A DNA stretch of 64,000 nucleotides from Avibacterium gallinarum (GTDB lineage: Bacteria; Pseudomonadota; Gammaproteobacteria; Enterobacterales; Pasteurellaceae): assembly GCF_002921135.1 (NCBI RefSeq), contig NZ_PQVJ01000006.1, positions 140,685 to 204,684 of the forward strand. The letters are read 5' to 3'. Below the pieces are notes generated by a model that was not told where the DNA came from, made no database searches, and saw only the letters and a program-made list of their open reading frames with translations. Each line of letters opens with the position of its first letter. Positions within the stretch are counted from its first letter, which is position 1. Below, one piece after another: positions 46,858 to 59,878 of this stretch. The translations under genes and the position numbers were made by a program.

Positions 46858-48030
46858 TTATCCCCTAGATTTCGTACAAACTTTTAGTAAAAAATAACCA
46901 CCGACCGCTGAAATGGCTGAACCAAGTAAGATACCTACTCGAGCAAAGCTTGCCATTTCACTTGCCCCATCGCCACCAAAGGCAAGACCTGCTAAGAACA
47001 TTGACATTGTAAAGCCGATACCGCAGAGTAAGGCAATGGCGAAAATCTGTTTAAAATTAATTCCTTCAGGCAATTTTGCAATATGGAATAATACTGAGAG
47101 ATAACTAAACAAAAAGACACCCAGTGGTTTTCCCAGTAATAGCCCTAAGATCACGCCTAAGGTGAGTGGTGAACTTAAGGTGTCTAACCCCATTCCTGAT
47201 AAGGATACGCCAGCATTGGAAAAGGCGAATAACGGTAAAATAAAGAAAGAACACCAAGGGGCTAAAATATGTTCCATATCGTGCAACACTTTTCTGCCGT
47301 TTTTGCCTTTGAGCGGAATACTAAAACCGATAATAACGCCTGCAAGCGTGGCGTGTACGCCTGATTTCAGCACGGATACCCATAACACTAAGCCGACAAT
47401 CACATAAGGCCCTAAATTGGATACTTTAAAACGGTTAAGCAAAATCAAGCCCACAATGGCAATACTGGCAAGAATTAAGGCGCGGGTACTTAAATCCTGT
47501 GAGAAGAACAAGGCAATCACAATAATCGCGCCTAAATCATCAATAATCGCCAATGCAAGTAAAAACACTTTTAATGCGAAAGGAACGCGACTGCCAAGCA
47601 AACCTAGCACCCCCAGCGCAAAAGCGATGTCTGTTGCCATTGGAATTGCCCAGCCGTCTTGATATTGTGGAGTATCCTTAGTAACAAACCAATAAATTGC
47701 CGCTGGCACAACCATTCCCCCCAAGGCAGCAACGGCAGGGAAAATGGCTTTTTGATAACTTGAAATTGCCCCTGTGAGCAATTCGCGTTTTACTTCCAAT
47801 CCCACCAGTACAAAAAACACGGCCATAAAGCCATCATTCACCCACATTAAGAGTGGCTTGTTAATTTGCACAATCGAACCAAATTGGATCACCACTGGTG
47901 CATCAAGAAAACTAAAATAAAAACGACTTAACGGTGTATTTGCCAATAAAATTGCAAACGCAGCGAAAAATAGTAGTAACATTCCGCTGGCAGCTTCTAA
48001 TTTCATAAAGTATCGAATGTATCGAACCAT
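46858..48030 (-). CDS. nhaA: Na+/H+ antiporter NhaA
   Basis: 390 residues, about 12 membrane segments. The two adjacent Asp residues of the ion-binding site are in [11 protein letters not shown] near residue 160, and the N-terminal [30 protein letters not shown] is typical (first part). It exchanges two H+ for one Na+ and helps at alkaline pH and high sodium. Good Shine-Dalgarno AGGAGAG, 5-6 nt before ATG. No nhaR lies next to it. Confidence 0.96.
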   Translation of the reverse strand: MVRYIRYFMKLEAASGMLLLFFAAFAILLANTPLSRFYFSFLDAPVVIQFGSIVQINKPLLMWVNDGFMAVFFVLVGLEVKRELLTGAISSYQKAIFPAVAALGGMVVPAAIYWFVTKDTPQYQDGWAIPMATDIAFALGVLGLLGSRVPFALKVFLLALAIIDDLGAIIVIALFFSQDLSTRALILASIAIVGLILLNRFKVSNLGPYVIVGLVLWVSVLKSGVHATLAGVIIGFSIPLKGKNGRKVLHDMEHILAPWCSFFILPLFAFSNAGVSLSGMGLDTLSSPLTLGVILGLLLGKPLGVFLFSYLSVLFHIAKLPEGINFKQIFAIALLCGIGFTMSMFLAGLAFGGDGASEMASFARVGILLGSAISAVGGYFLLKVCTKSRG

Positions 48031-48344
48031 TAATCTCTCCTAGTAAAAATCGCGGGCTTAAAAATATCCACCCAAATGGATCATTTCTCTGTTATAAGAA
48101 AAATGAATGTCATCAGTAAGTTTTTCTAACATAGAAGAGAAAAATAGGTCAATAAAAATCGGCAAATTTCTCTTAGCTATTGAAAAATTTGTGATTTTTT
48201 ACACATTTTTTAACCGCACTTTGACTTTTAATTCCTTATAAAAATAAGGGATAAATCAGCTTTTATGATTTTTGCTTATTTATAAATAACTTAGTTTATG
48301 TCAATAATCGAACGTAAAATTTAGTGCTTGCAGTTTTGCTAAGA
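48031..48344. other. nhaA-nrdA divergent intergenic region
   Basis: About 314 bp before the NrdR boxes. It holds one reverse uptake sequence near 48212 and long A/T tracts. nhaA and nrdA promoters must both lie in this region or overlap the boxes; I cannot assign -35/-10 elements with confidence. No gene or RNA structure seen. Confidence 0.4.
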
Positions 48345-48360
48345 ACACATTATCTTGTAT
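48345..48360. promoter_or_regulatory. NrdR box 1
   Basis: ACACATTATCTTGTAT resembles the NrdR consensus ACACTATATATAGTGT. Its start is exactly 31 bp before the second box, the three-helical-turn spacing known for NrdR pairs. Confidence 0.72.
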
Positions 48361-48375
48361 CCCGTTTTCAATAAA

Positions 48376-48391
48376 CCACTATATCTTGTGG
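48376..48391. promoter_or_regulatory. NrdR box 2
   Basis: CCACTATATCTTGTGG, a closer match to the NrdR consensus, 37 bp before the nrdA start. The pair indicates repression of nrdA by NrdR when (d)ATP is high. Confidence 0.78.
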
Positions 48392-48428
48392 TTTTGACAA
48401 ATAATACTAACCAGTCGGAATCATTTCT

Positions 48429-50699
48429 ATGAACAAAGCTATGATGGTCACCAAACGTGACGGAAAACAAGAACCCATCGATTTAGATAAAATTCACCGA
48501 GTGATTACTTGGGCAGCGGAAGGATTGGATAACGTTTCTGTTTCTCAAGTGGAATTGCGTTCCCACATTCAATTTTATGAAGGCATTCGCACTTCGGATA
48601 TTCACGAAACCATTATTAAAGCAGCGGCAGATTTAATCAGCAAAGATACGCCTGATTATCAATATTTGGCTGCTCGCCTTGCGGTTTTCCATTTGCGTAA
48701 AAAAGCCTATGGGCATTTTGATCCACCGCGTTTGTATGATCACGTTAAGAAATTGGTGCGTTTAGGCAAATATGATCAAGCCTTGCTAACCGATTATAGC
48801 CGTGAAGAATGGGACGAAATGGACGGCTTTTTAGATCACTGGCGTGATATGACCTTCTCTTACGCGGCAGTCAAACAGCTTGAAGGTAAATATTTGGTGC
48901 AAAACCGTGTAACGGGTGAAATTTATGAATCAGCGCAGTTCTTGTATATTTTGGTGGCGGCGAGCCTGTTCTCAAACTATCCAAAAGAAACGCGCTTAGA
49001 CTATGTACGCCGTTTCTACGATGCCACATCAACATTTAAAATTTCTCTGCCTACTCCAATTATGGCAGGGGTGCGTACACCAACCCGTCAATTCAGTTCT
49101 TGCGTATTAATTGAATGTGGCGATAGTTTAGATTCAATTAACGCCACGGCATCTGCCATTGTGAAATATGTTTCACAACGTGCGGGAATTGGGGTAAATG
49201 CAGGGGCAATTCGCGCCTTAGGTAGCCAAATCCGTGGTGGTGAAGCGTTCCATACGGGCTGTATTCCATTCTATAAATACTTCCAAACTGCGGTGAAATC
49301 TTGTTCGCAAGGTGGCGTGCGTGGTGGTGCGGCAACGGTTTATTATCCGATTTGGCACTTAGAAGTAGAAAGCCTGTTAGTATTAAAAAATAACCGTGGC
49401 GTGGAAGATAACCGTGTTCGCCATATGGATTACGGCGTTCAGCTTAACAAATTAATGTATCAACGCTTAATCAAAGGCGGCGAAATCACCTTGTTTAGCC
49501 CTTCTGATGTACCAGGGTTATATGAAGCATTCTTTGCCGATCAAGATGAGTTTGAGCGTCTTTACACCCAATATGAGCAAGATCCAAACATTCGTAAACG
49601 CAGCGTGAAAGCCGTTGAGCTGTTCTCACTATTAATGCAAGAACGTGCTTCAACAGGGCGCATCTATATTCAGAATGTGGATCACTGTAATACGCACTCG
49701 CCATTTGATCCAAGCGTTGCGCCAGTGCGCCAATCTAACCTTTGTTTAGAAATTGCATTGCCAACTAAGCCGCTTTCTCATATCCACGATGAAGAAGGTG
49801 AAATTGCGCTCTGTACGCTTTCTGCTTTCAACTTAGGGGCAATTGAAAACCTTGATGAATTAGATGGGCTTGCGGATCTTGCTGTGCGTGCCTTAGATGC
49901 TCTATTAGATTATCAAGATTACCCTGTGATCGCAGCAGAACGTAGCTCTCTTGCGCGCCGTTCTTTAGGTATCGGGGTAATTAACTTCGCTTATTATTTA
50001 GCCAAAAATGGCGTGCGTTACTCGGACGGCAGCGCTAACCATCTCACGCACCGCACGTTTGAAGCCATTCAATACTATTTATTGAAAGCATCAATGAACC
50101 TTGCGAAAGAAATGGGCGCTTGTGAATATTTCGACCAAACCACTTATGCGCAAGGCATTTTACCGATTGATACTTATAAGAAAGATGTGGATACGCTCAC
50201 GCAAGAGCCGTTACATTACGATTGGGAAAGCCTGCGCCAAGACATTAAAACCTTCGGCTTACGCAACTCAACACTCACGGCGCTTATGCCATCAGAAACC
50301 TCATCGCAAATTTCCAATGCGACCAACGGCATTGAGCCACCGCGTGGACACGTTAGCGTAAAAGCGTCAAAAGACGGTATTCTCAAACAGGTTGTACCAG
50401 ATTATGAAAACCTCAGTGAAAACTACGAATTATTATGGGACATTCCAAATAATGACGGTTATTTACATTTAGTAGGCATTATGCAGAAATTTATCGACCA
50501 ATCGATTTCTGCCAACACCAACTACGATCCACAACGTTTTGAAGACGGTAAAGTGCCGATGAAAGTGTTGTTAAAAGATTTATTAACCGCTTACAAATAC
50601 GGCGTGAAAACTCTTTACTACCAAAACACCCGTGATGGTGCAGAAGACAGCCAAGAAGATCTCAATGATGATTGCGCTGGCGGAGCGTGTAAAATCTAA
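48429..50699 (+). CDS. nrdA: Ribonucleoside-diphosphate reductase, class Ia alpha subunit
   Basis: 756 residues, full length. The ATP-cone is at the N-terminus (TKRDGKQEPIDLDKIHRVI). The catalytic Cys are in SSCVLIE near residue 225 and in SNLCLEIALP near 437, and the C-terminal shuttle pair is in DDCAGGACKI. It makes deoxynucleotides with NrdB, which provides the tyrosyl radical. No nrdB follows: a terminator stands 47 bp after the stop and the next gene runs the other way. Controlled by the upstream NrdR boxes. Confidence 0.97.
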   Translation: MNKAMMVTKRDGKQEPIDLDKIHRVITWAAEGLDNVSVSQVELRSHIQFYEGIRTSDIHETIIKAAADLISKDTPDYQYLAARLAVFHLRKKAYGHFDPPRLYDHVKKLVRLGKYDQALLTDYSREEWDEMDGFLDHWRDMTFSYAAVKQLEGKYLVQNRVTGEIYESAQFLYILVAASLFSNYPKETRLDYVRRFYDATSTFKISLPTPIMAGVRTPTRQFSSCVLIECGDSLDSINATASAIVKYVSQRAGIGVNAGAIRALGSQIRGGEAFHTGCIPFYKYFQTAVKSCSQGGVRGGAATVYYPIWHLEVESLLVLKNNRGVEDNRVRHMDYGVQLNKLMYQRLIKGGEITLFSPSDVPGLYEAFFADQDEFERLYTQYEQDPNIRKRSVKAVELFSLLMQERASTGRIYIQNVDHCNTHSPFDPSVAPVRQSNLCLEIALPTKPLSHIHDEEGEIALCTLSAFNLGAIENLDELDGLADLAVRALDALLDYQDYPVIAAERSSLARRSLGIGVINFAYYLAKNGVRYSDGSANHLTHRTFEAIQYYLLKASMNLAKEMGACEYFDQTTYAQGILPIDTYKKDVDTLTQEPLHYDWESLRQDIKTFGLRNSTLTALMPSETSSQISNATNGIEPPRGHVSVKASKDGILKQVVPDYENLSENYELLWDIPNNDGYLHLVGIMQKFIDQSISANTNYDPQRFEDGKVPMKVLLKDLLTAYKYGVKTLYYQNTRDGAEDSQEDLNDDCAGGACKI

Positions 50700-50745
50700 T
50701 TTATTAAGTGCAGTAATAAATTTAATTATTTTTTCCCCACACAAA

Positions 50746-50775
50746 ATAAGCCACCTTTATAAGGTGGCTTTATTG
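50746..50775 (+). terminator. Terminator of nrdA
   Basis: AAGCCACCTT-tat-AAGGTGGCTT followed by TATT. Ends nrdA before the convergent dapD. Between it and the dapD terminator (50776-50910) I see only A/T-rich sequence. Confidence 0.85.
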
Positions 50776-50910
50776 ATCTTTCCTTTCTTGGCTCTTGTAA
50801 AAACGATTATCAATAAGCACAAACGCTCCTTTTGATATTTTGTTCACTACTCATCTAAAAACACTTTCTAGTTAAATTTTTTGGCAATGTTCCAATAAAA
50901 ATTTTCATAA

Positions 50911-50945
50911 AAAAATCTACACAAGAAACTCTCATGCAGATTTTT
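50911..50945 (-). terminator. Terminator of dapD
   Basis: AAAAATCT and AGATTTTT pair around a weakly structured 19-nt loop; the minus strand continues into T-rich sequence. Confidence 0.6.
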
Positions 50946-50966
50946 ATTTTTGATTAGTATTAAATA

Positions 50967-51794
50967 TTACTCATCAATACTACGCAATAACTCGTTGATA
51001 CCGACTTTACCTAAAGTTTTCGCATCAACTTTTTTCACGATTACTGCACAATAGAGATTATATTTACCGCATTTTGAAGGAAGGCTGCCCGATACTACCA
51101 CAGAGCCTGCTGGTACACGACCATAGTGGATTTCGCCTGTTTCACGATCATAGATTTTAGTTGATTGACCGATGAATACGCCCATTGAGATTACACAGCC
51201 ATCTTCTACGATAACGCCTTCAACCACTTCAGAACGCGCACCGATAAAGCAGTTGTCGCCGATAATGGTTGGGTTAGCTTGTAATGGCTCTAATACGCCA
51301 CCGATACCTACCCCACCAGAAAGGTGAACATTTTTACCGATTTGCGCGCAAGAACCAACGGTTGCCCAAGTATCTACCATTGTGCCTTCGCCAACGTAAG
51401 CACCAATGTTTACATAAGATGGCATTAATACAGCATTTTTCGCGATATATGCACCTTTACGCACGGTTGCTGAAGGCACAACACGGAAACCTTCTTGTTG
51501 GAAACGTGCTTCGTCATAGTCTGCAAATTTAAGGGCTACTTTGTCGTAATATTTGGTTTCTGCGCCGTCAATCACTTGGTTATCGTTAATGCGGAAAGAA
51601 AGCAATACCGCTTTTTTCAACCATTGGTGAGTTACCCATTCACCGTCAATTTTTTCTGCAACACGGTATTTGCCGCTATCCAAACCTTCGATCACTTCTT
51701 CGATCGCAGCGCGCGTTTCTTCATCTACCGTTTTAGGGGTGATTTCTGCACGACGTTCAAAGGCAGCTTCAATGATATTTTGTAAATTTGACAT
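50967..51794 (-). CDS. dapD: 2,3,4,5-tetrahydropyridine-2,6-dicarboxylate N-succinyltransferase
   Basis: 275 residues (E. coli 274). An N-terminal helical domain is followed by the left-handed beta-helix of hexapeptide repeats (about residues 105-235, for example [13 protein letters not shown]). It uses succinyl-CoA in the lysine/diaminopimelate pathway. I start it at ATG 51794 (MSNLQNII), where AGGAAACAAAAT precedes; the longer frame adds six residues not found in the family. Confidence 0.97.
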   Translation of the reverse strand: MSNLQNIIEAAFERRAEITPKTVDEETRAAIEEVIEGLDSGKYRVAEKIDGEWVTHQWLKKAVLLSFRINDNQVIDGAETKYYDKVALKFADYDEARFQQEGFRVVPSATVRKGAYIAKNAVLMPSYVNIGAYVGEGTMVDTWATVGSCAQIGKNVHLSGGVGIGGVLEPLQANPTIIGDNCFIGARSEVVEGVIVEDGCVISMGVFIGQSTKIYDRETGEIHYGRVPAGSVVVSGSLPSKCGKYNLYCAVIVKKVDAKTLGKVGINELLRSIDE

Positions 51795-51907
51795 ATTTTG
51801 TTTCCTATTCAAATGAAAAAATTAAAACAAGGCGGTATTTTTATCATATTTCCGCCTAAAACTCACCTGTTATTGTTGGTTTTCTCTAACATTTAATCTT
51901 CAAGCAA

Positions 51908-53597
<1,690 letters not shown>

Positions 53598-53598
<1 letters not shown>

Positions 53599-54506
53599 CA
53601 ATCATTCCCTCTTGTATTTAATTGAGCTAATGTTATACGTTCGTTTTGGTTATAATCCTTACGAGAAATAACGTTATGCCACAAATTCTTTTGAAAAAAA
53701 GACCGCACTTTCTCTCCCTGCTGCCAACCGTGCTCCAATAACAACCACCCTTGCGGTTTTAGATAAGTTGGTGCATTGATGATAATGTGCCGCAAATCTG
53801 CATACCCCTGTTCTTTAGCGACTAAAGCACTTAATGGCTCAAATCGCACATCGCCCAACTGCAAATGCGGATCATCTTTATCAATATAAGGCGGATTACT
53901 TACAATGATATCAAAACGCTGATCTTGTAAATTTTCAAACCAATTACTTTGATAAAAAAGAATATTATCAACATCATTACGCTTTGCATTGTCTTGAGCT
54001 AAGTTTACCGCATTATCAATAAGATCAACACCTACAACAGAAACTTTAAATAATTTTTTCGATCTAGATCGCAATTCTTGTGCAAGGGCTATTGCAATTG
54101 CCCCTGTACCTGTGCCTAAATCTAATATTTTTAATTCTTCGCCAAATTGGGCTGACGAAATGCGTTCTTCCGCACAAATTAACGCATTTTCCACTAAAAT
54201 TTCTGTATCCGCTCTTGGAATAAGAGTATCTTCGGACACCTTCAAATCAAGCGTCCAAAAGGGTTGCTGACCAAGAATATAAGCCATTGGCTCACTGTTT
54301 ATGCGGCGTTGTAATAATTTCTCAAGCTGTGTGAGTTCTTGCGCTGAAAGCTCAGTTTCAGAAAAAGCCAAAATAGACGAACGAGATCGCCCTGTTACAA
54401 ATTGTAATAGTAAGTTGGCATCTACCTTTGGATTGATGAAAGGATCTGTCTTTTTGTTGCCGGCAAGCTGTGTTTCTGCACAAGCAAGCCAATCTGCATA
54501 ATTCAT
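53598..54506 (-). CDS. prmC: Release factor glutamine methyltransferase
   Basis: 302 residues. The SAM-binding motif LDLGTGTGAIAIAL is near residue 124, and the catalytic NPPY is in IVSNPPYIDKDD near residue 194. It methylates the Gln of GGQ in RF1 and RF2. prfA normally lies just upstream in E. coli; here ftsH and a terminator are upstream instead, so the prfA-prmC link is broken. It overlaps sirB1 by one base. Confidence 0.96.
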
Positions 54507-54608
54507 TCGGTTATTCTCAATCTCACTGATACAGTAAATTAAAATAAAAAATAAGCTGGATTTTGTTATTTGAATTTACTTTATGTTAAAGCCTAAAGAA
54601 GAAAAAAG

Positions 54609-54641
54609 AAAGGACTGATTTCTTATAAAAATCAGTCCTTT
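54609..54641 (-). terminator. Terminator of ftsH
   Basis: AAAGGACTGATT and AATCAGTCCTTT pair perfectly over 12 bp with a 9-nt loop; the minus strand continues U-rich. Confidence 0.9.
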
Positions 54642-54657
54642 AATATTTATTAAGTGG

Positions 54658-56580
54658 TTAGTTGTGTTCAGATTTGTCTGAATTTTCTACCGCACTTTGA
54701 TCTGCCGTACTTTGATTTTGTGCAGAAGCATTGGGTTCAGCGGCTTTTTCTGAACTCGCTTTGCCGTTATCGTCCCAACCTGCTGGCGGCGTTACTGGCT
54801 CGCGGTTCATCAACTGTTTAATTTGCTCTTCTTCAATGGTTTCATATTTCACTAACGCATCTTTCATTGCGTGTAAAATATCCATATTGTCAATTAATAG
54901 CTGTCTTGCGCGCTCGTAGTTACGCGTTACAATCGCACGCACTTCTTCATCAATAAGATGTGCTGTTTCATCGGACATATGTTTCGCTTTCGCCATTGAA
55001 CGCCCTAAGAACACTTCGCCCTCATCTTCAGAATAAAGAATTGGCCCTAATTTATCAGAGAAGCCCCACTGGGTAACCATATTACGCGCAATATTTGTTG
55101 CGACTTTAATGTCATTTGATGCACCAGTAGAAATATTTTCTTCACCATAAATCAAATCTTCCGCTAAACGCCCTGCATAAAGGGTGGAAAGTTTACTTTC
55201 TAATTGTTTTTGGCTAATGCTTACTTGATCTCCTTCTGGTAAGAAGAAAGTTACCCCTAAAGCACGCCCGCGCGGAATAATGGTTACTTTATGTACCGGA
55301 TCGTGTTCTGGCACTAAATAGCCCACAATGGCGTGTCCTGCTTCGTGATAAGCGGTGGATTCTTTTTGCTTATCCGTCATAATCATTGTGCGGCGTTCAG
55401 GCCCCATATTGATTTTGTCTTTCGCTTTTTCAAACTCAAGCATTGAAACCAATGGCTTGTTCATTCGAGCAGCAAATAATGCGGCTTCATTCACAAGGTT
55501 AGCCAAATCAGCACCAGAATAGCCCGGTGTACCACGCGCAAGGGTCATCGCATTCACATCTGGTGCAACTGGCACTTTACGCATATGCACTTTTAAGATT
55601 TGCTCACGCCCTAATACATCTGGCAAGCCCACTACCACTTGGCGGTCAAAACGCCCTGGACGCGTTAAAGCAGGATCAAGCACATCTGGACGGTTGGTTG
55701 CGGCAATCACAATCACTCCTTCGTTGCCCTCAAAGCCGTCCATCTCCACCAACATTTGGTTAAGGGTTTGCTCACGCTCATCGTGTCCCCCGCCAAGACC
55801 TGCACCACGTTGGCGACCTACTGCATCAATTTCATCAATAAAAATCAAACAAGGTGCATTTTTCTTCGCTTGTTCAAACATATCACGCACGCGAGAAGCC
55901 CCCACGCCGACAAACATTTCTACGAAGTCAGAACCCGAAATAGTGAAAAATGGCACTTTCGCTTCACCTGCAATAGCTTTGGCTAATAGGGTTTTACCCG
56001 TTCCTGGTGGTCCAACCATTAAAATCCCTTTTGGAATTTTACCGCCCAATTTTTGGAATTTGCTTGGATCACGCAAGAAATCAACGATTTCACCCACTTC
56101 TTCTTTGGCTTCATCACAGCCCGCTACATCAGCAAAGGTGGTTTTAATTTGCTCTTTGGTGAGCATTTTGGCACGGCTTTTACCAAAGCTCATCGCCTTG
56201 CCACCACCGCCTTGCATTTGGCGCATAAAGAAGAACCATACGCCAATAAGTAATAGCATTGGGAACCAAGAAATAAGAATTTGCGATAAAATACCACGTC
56301 TTTCTGGCAACGTTCCCTCTACTTTTACCTTTTTATTTAATAAATCATTCAATAATTTATCGTCATAAATTGGCATTACGGTTGAATATTTTGAACCATC
56401 AGATTTAGTAACTTGTAATTCGTTATCTTCAAATCGCACTTGGCGTACTTGATCATTACCCACATCTGTAATAAAGGTGGTGTAATCGGTAAGATTACCA
56501 TTCGAACTACCGCTAAAGCCCTGATATGCAGACATCATAACTACTGCAATCACAATCCATAGGACTAAGTTTTTGACCAT
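54658..56580 (-). CDS. ftsH: ATP-dependent zinc metalloprotease FtsH
   Basis: 640 residues. Two N-terminal membrane helices (residues 3-22 and about 97-117) flank a periplasmic domain. The AAA ATPase has Walker A GPPGTGKT and the second region of homology [20 protein letters not shown]. The protease zinc site is HEAGH near residue 415. It degrades membrane and short-lived cytoplasmic proteins such as LpxC. I start it at ATG 56580 (MVKNLVLW, like E. coli MAKNLILW), not the TTG at 56589. The tail after GW is Ser/Asn-rich and variable. Confidence 0.97.
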   Translation of the reverse strand: MVKNLVLWIVIAVVMMSAYQGFSGSSNGNLTDYTTFITDVGNDQVRQVRFEDNELQVTKSDGSKYSTVMPIYDDKLLNDLLNKKVKVEGTLPERRGILSQILISWFPMLLLIGVWFFFMRQMQGGGGKAMSFGKSRAKMLTKEQIKTTFADVAGCDEAKEEVGEIVDFLRDPSKFQKLGGKIPKGILMVGPPGTGKTLLAKAIAGEAKVPFFTISGSDFVEMFVGVGASRVRDMFEQAKKNAPCLIFIDEIDAVGRQRGAGLGGGHDEREQTLNQMLVEMDGFEGNEGVIVIAATNRPDVLDPALTRPGRFDRQVVVGLPDVLGREQILKVHMRKVPVAPDVNAMTLARGTPGYSGADLANLVNEAALFAARMNKPLVSMLEFEKAKDKINMGPERRTMIMTDKQKESTAYHEAGHAIVGYLVPEHDPVHKVTIIPRGRALGVTFFLPEGDQVSISQKQLESKLSTLYAGRLAEDLIYGEENISTGASNDIKVATNIARNMVTQWGFSDKLGPILYSEDEGEVFLGRSMAKAKHMSDETAHLIDEEVRAIVTRNYERARQLLIDNMDILHAMKDALVKYETIEEEQIKQLMNREPVTPPAGWDDNGKASSEKAAEPNASAQNQSTADQSAVENSDKSEHN

Positions 56581-56672
56581 ATCTTTCAAGGTTTGACCTC
56601 GTTTTTCTAAGTTAATAATTTGTTACAAGATTACTACATTCATTCCAAAATGAGAAGTTATTGAATTTATAG

Positions 56673-57302
56673 TTAATATTTGTAACCCGTTGCCACAATA
56701 TACACCTCACGAGAACGCCCACGAGATGCTTCAGGTTTACGCACTTTAACGACACTAAACAGAGAACGAATTTCTCTTAAATATTCATCAAAGCCCTCAC
56801 CTTGGAAAACTTTCACAACGAAACTGCCTTTGTGCGCCAATACTTGTTTACACATATCCAAAGCCAGTTCCACTAAATACATTGCACGAGGAATGTCCAC
56901 TGATGGCATACCACTAAAATTTGGCGCCATATCCGACATTACCACATCAACTTTTGCCTCGCCTACGCGTTCCAACAAGGCATTCAATACATTTTCTTCA
57001 CGGAAATCCCCTTGCAGGAAATCAACCCCCACAATAGGATCCATTTCTAAAATATCACAGGCGATAACACGCCCTTTACCACCAATTTGGCTCACCACAT
57101 ATTGCGACCAGCCACCCGGTGCTGCACCGAGATCCACCACGGTCATACCCGGTTTAAATAAACGATCTGTTTGCTGAATTTCATCAAGCTTAAAATAAGC
57201 TCGAGAACGCAATTTTTGCTTATGTGCTTTTTGCACAAATGGATCTTTAAAATGCTCATTCAACCAACGGGTTGAACTTGCTGAACGTTTTTTCTTTCCC
57301 AT
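56673..57302 (-). CDS. rlmE: 23S rRNA 2'-O-methyltransferase RlmE
   Basis: 209 residues. The SAM motif [15 protein letters not shown] and the catalytic K-D-K-E tetrad are visible, including SDMAPN and [10 protein letters not shown]. It methylates U2552 of 23S rRNA, a step in 50S assembly. It is upstream of ftsH (92-bp gap), as in E. coli, and divergent from yhbY. Confidence 0.97.
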   Translation of the reverse strand: MGKKKRSASSTRWLNEHFKDPFVQKAHKQKLRSRAYFKLDEIQQTDRLFKPGMTVVDLGAAPGGWSQYVVSQIGGKGRVIACDILEMDPIVGVDFLQGDFREENVLNALLERVGEAKVDVVMSDMAPNFSGMPSVDIPRAMYLVELALDMCKQVLAHKGSFVVKVFQGEGFDEYLREIRSLFSVVKVRKPEASRGRSREVYIVATGYKY

Positions 57303-57420
57303 AATTTCTTAATTTTTGTGGTAGTTTTGTCAATATGAGGTTAAAATTTCCCAGTTCAAGGTGGTATTCGGAATTTCTCCATAAAAAACCACCGCACTTT
57401 ATAAACATAGGATTAAATTA

Positions 57421-57717
57421 ATGCAGTTATCAACAAAACAAAAACAATTTTTAAAAGGGCTTGCACACCATTTAAGCCCTGTCGTTATGCTAGGTGGAAA
57501 TGGCTTAACCGAAGGGGTTATCGCTGAAATCGACAACGCCCTCAATCATCACGAATTAATTAAAGTGAAAATTGCTGGCGCCGATCGCGAAACCAAACAG
57601 CTGATTATTGATGCGATTGTGAGAGAAACACAAGCCGCTGCAGTGCAAACTATCGGTCATATCCTTGTGCTTTATCGCCCAAGTGAAGAACATAAAATTT
57701 CCTTGCCTAAAAAATAA
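57421..57717 (+). CDS. yhbY: CRM-domain RNA-binding protein YhbY
   Basis: 98 residues, the single CRM fold. The GxxG RNA-binding loop is in MLGGNGLTEGVI. It binds pre-50S particles and is thought to help large-subunit assembly, which fits its position beside rlmE. One uptake sequence (57390) lies 30 bp before the start. Confidence 0.94.
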   Translation: MQLSTKQKQFLKGLAHHLSPVVMLGGNGLTEGVIAEIDNALNHHELIKVKIAGADRETKQLIIDAIVRETQAAAVQTIGHILVLYRPSEEHKISLPKK

Positions 57718-57720
57718 GTA

Positions 57721-57750
57721 AAATGGGGCGTATTAAAACGCCCTATTTTT
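57721..57750. terminator. Bidirectional terminator between yhbY and greA
   Basis: AAATGGGGCGT-attaaa-ACGCCCTATTT, with flanking T-run, between convergent genes. Confidence 0.82.
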
Positions 57751-58226
57751 TATTTATATTCCACCTCAATAATATCAAATTCAACCGTTCCCCCTGGGGT
57801 TGCGATGGTGACACTATCGTCCACTTCTTTACCGATTAAGCCACGAGCAATGGGTGAATTTACCGAAATTAAGCCTTGTTTAATATCCGCTTCATCATCG
57901 CCCACAATTTGGTAGGTAACTTCTTCGTCCGTATTCACATTCACCAACACCACGGTTGCACCGAAGATCACTTTGCCGTTATTTGGCATTTTAGTCACAT
58001 CAATGATTTGGCTGTTGGCTAATTTCCCTTCAATTTCTTGAATACGCCCTTCGCAAAAACCTTGCTGCTCACGCGCCGCGTGATATTCCGCATTTTCTTT
58101 CAAATCACCGTGCTCACGCGCTTCTGCAATAGCTTTAATAATTTCTGGACGGCGAACATTCTTTAAAAACTCTAACTCTTCTCTTAATTGCGCTGCACCG
58201 CGTACCGTCATTGGAATTTGTTGCAT
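57750..58226 (-). CDS. greA: Transcription elongation factor GreA
   Basis: 158 residues. The N-terminal coiled-coil has its acidic tip in [17 protein letters not shown], which enters the RNA polymerase secondary channel. The C-terminal globular domain ends [13 protein letters not shown]. It rescues backtracked polymerase by stimulating transcript cleavage. It is divergent from dacB, as in E. coli. Confidence 0.97.
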   Translation of the reverse strand: MQQIPMTVRGAAQLREELEFLKNVRRPEIIKAIAEAREHGDLKENAEYHAAREQQGFCEGRIQEIEGKLANSQIIDVTKMPNNGKVIFGATVVLVNVNTDEEVTYQIVGDDEADIKQGLISVNSPIARGLIGKEVDDSVTIATPGGTVEFDIIEVEYK

Positions 58227-58432
58227 TGTTAATCCTTGTTCCTTTTTTTAGTCAAAAACAAAACCACGACAAAGCGACACGTTTTCATTGTTCAGCTTTG
58301 CCGTAGCTCAAAAAATCATTTTGATGTAAACCGCGTTATTACACCATTTTATGCGAGAAATAATTTTACTCTCGCAGTATCCAGCACTATTATTGTGTTT
58401 CTAAAAAAAAATAGCAACCATAGCGATTATTT

Positions 58433-59875
58433 ATGTACAAATTATCATCAAAATTACTGCCTTTTGCATTAGGCATTTCCTTTGCTTTGCACACGCCATA
58501 TAGTGCCGCTGAAGTGGACGCGGCACAACTTAGTACGCAACTTCCTGCGGGAACGAGTCTTTCTTTTGTGGCGAAAAATTTAAAAACGCAAGAAATTCTC
58601 ACCGCACTTAATCCACAAACCTTTATGCTTCCTGCAAGTACGCAGAAAGTATTTACCGCGCTTGCTGCCAAGCTCAGCCTTGGCGATGAATTTTATTTTA
58701 AAACAACTCTGCTACGCCAAGGGGATATTCAAAATGGTGAGTTACGCGGTAACTTAGTTATTGTTTTCACCGGCGATCCAGATTTAACCAGTGATCAACT
58801 ATATCAGCTACTTGCCCAATTAAAACAGCAAGGTGTTCAGCGTATTACTGGTGATCTTATTTTAGATACTTCCGTATTTACAGGACACGACCGTGGCTTA
58901 GGTTGGATTTGGAATGATTTGTCAATGTGCTTTAATTCGCCTCCTGCGGCGGTGAATATCAATCACAACTGTTTTTATGTGGATCTTGATGCTAATTTGC
59001 CTGTGGGCGAACTGGTGAAATTCAACGTGCCTGCGCAATATCCCGTGCAAGTGTTCGGCCAAGTTCGTGTGGCAAGCAAAGAAGAAGCGCCTTATTGCCA
59101 GCTTGATGCCGTGTTGCACGATAACAATCGCTATCAAATTAAAGGTTGCCTTGCTCGTCAAAGCAAACCTTTTGCCCTCAGTTTTGCCGTGCAAGATCCC
59201 AATGCTTATGCAGCAGCCATTATTCAACGTCAATTAAACCGCCTTGGCATTGCATTTAACGGTAAAATCCAACAGCCGCGCACATCACAAAAAGGGCAAG
59301 TTTTGGCGCAACATTTGTCTAAACCGCTGCCAGATTTGATCAAAAAAATGATGAAAAAATCTGATAACCAAATTGCCGATGCCCTCTTTCGCACCATTGG
59401 TTATCACTATTACAAACGCCCTGCGTCCTTTCAGCTTTCCGCTAAAGCAATGCGCCAAATATTGCAATCTCAAGCGGGTATAAAATTTGATAATAGCGTT
59501 ATCGCCGATGGCTCTGGGCTTTCACGCCACAACCTAATTTCTGCTAATATTATGTTGCAAGCCCTTGAATATATTGCCAATCACGAAACGCAACTGCATT
59601 TATTAGACAGCTTTCCCATTGCGGGAGTAGATGGCACATTAAGCGGACGCGGTTCGATGACCAATCCCCCTTTAGCGCAAAATATTTCTGCGAAAACAGG
59701 CGCGTTAAAAGGGGTTTATAACCTAGCAGGCTTTATGAAAAATGCGAAAGGAGACCCTATTGCCTTCATACAATTTATTAATGGCTATTCCACGGGCGAT
59801 CTGGAAAACAAAACCAAGCGTGCGCCCTTAGTGCGTTTTGAAAATGCCCTTTACAACCAACTTTATCAGGATTAA
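58433..59875 (+). CDS. dacB: D-alanyl-D-alanine carboxypeptidase/endopeptidase (PBP4)
   Basis: 480 residues with an N-terminal signal peptide (LPFALGISFALHTPYSAAE). The penicillin-binding motifs are SxxK in PASTQKVFTAL near residue 66, SxN in KKSDNQIADAL, and KTG in SAKTGALKG. It hydrolyses peptidoglycan cross-links and terminal D-Ala in the periplasm. It ends 3 bp before the MOSC gene, so the two may be co-transcribed. The 206-bp region before it has no clear promoter and no other feature. Confidence 0.95.
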   Translation: MYKLSSKLLPFALGISFALHTPYSAAEVDAAQLSTQLPAGTSLSFVAKNLKTQEILTALNPQTFMLPASTQKVFTALAAKLSLGDEFYFKTTLLRQGDIQNGELRGNLVIVFTGDPDLTSDQLYQLLAQLKQQGVQRITGDLILDTSVFTGHDRGLGWIWNDLSMCFNSPPAAVNINHNCFYVDLDANLPVGELVKFNVPAQYPVQVFGQVRVASKEEAPYCQLDAVLHDNNRYQIKGCLARQSKPFALSFAVQDPNAYAAAIIQRQLNRLGIAFNGKIQQPRTSQKGQVLAQHLSKPLPDLIKKMMKKSDNQIADALFRTIGYHYYKRPASFQLSAKAMRQILQSQAGIKFDNSVIADGSGLSRHNLISANIMLQALEYIANHETQLHLLDSFPIAGVDGTLSGRGSMTNPPLAQNISAKTGALKGVYNLAGFMKNAKGDPIAFIQFINGYSTGDLENKTKRAPLVRFENALYNQLYQD

Positions 59876-59878
59876 GCA

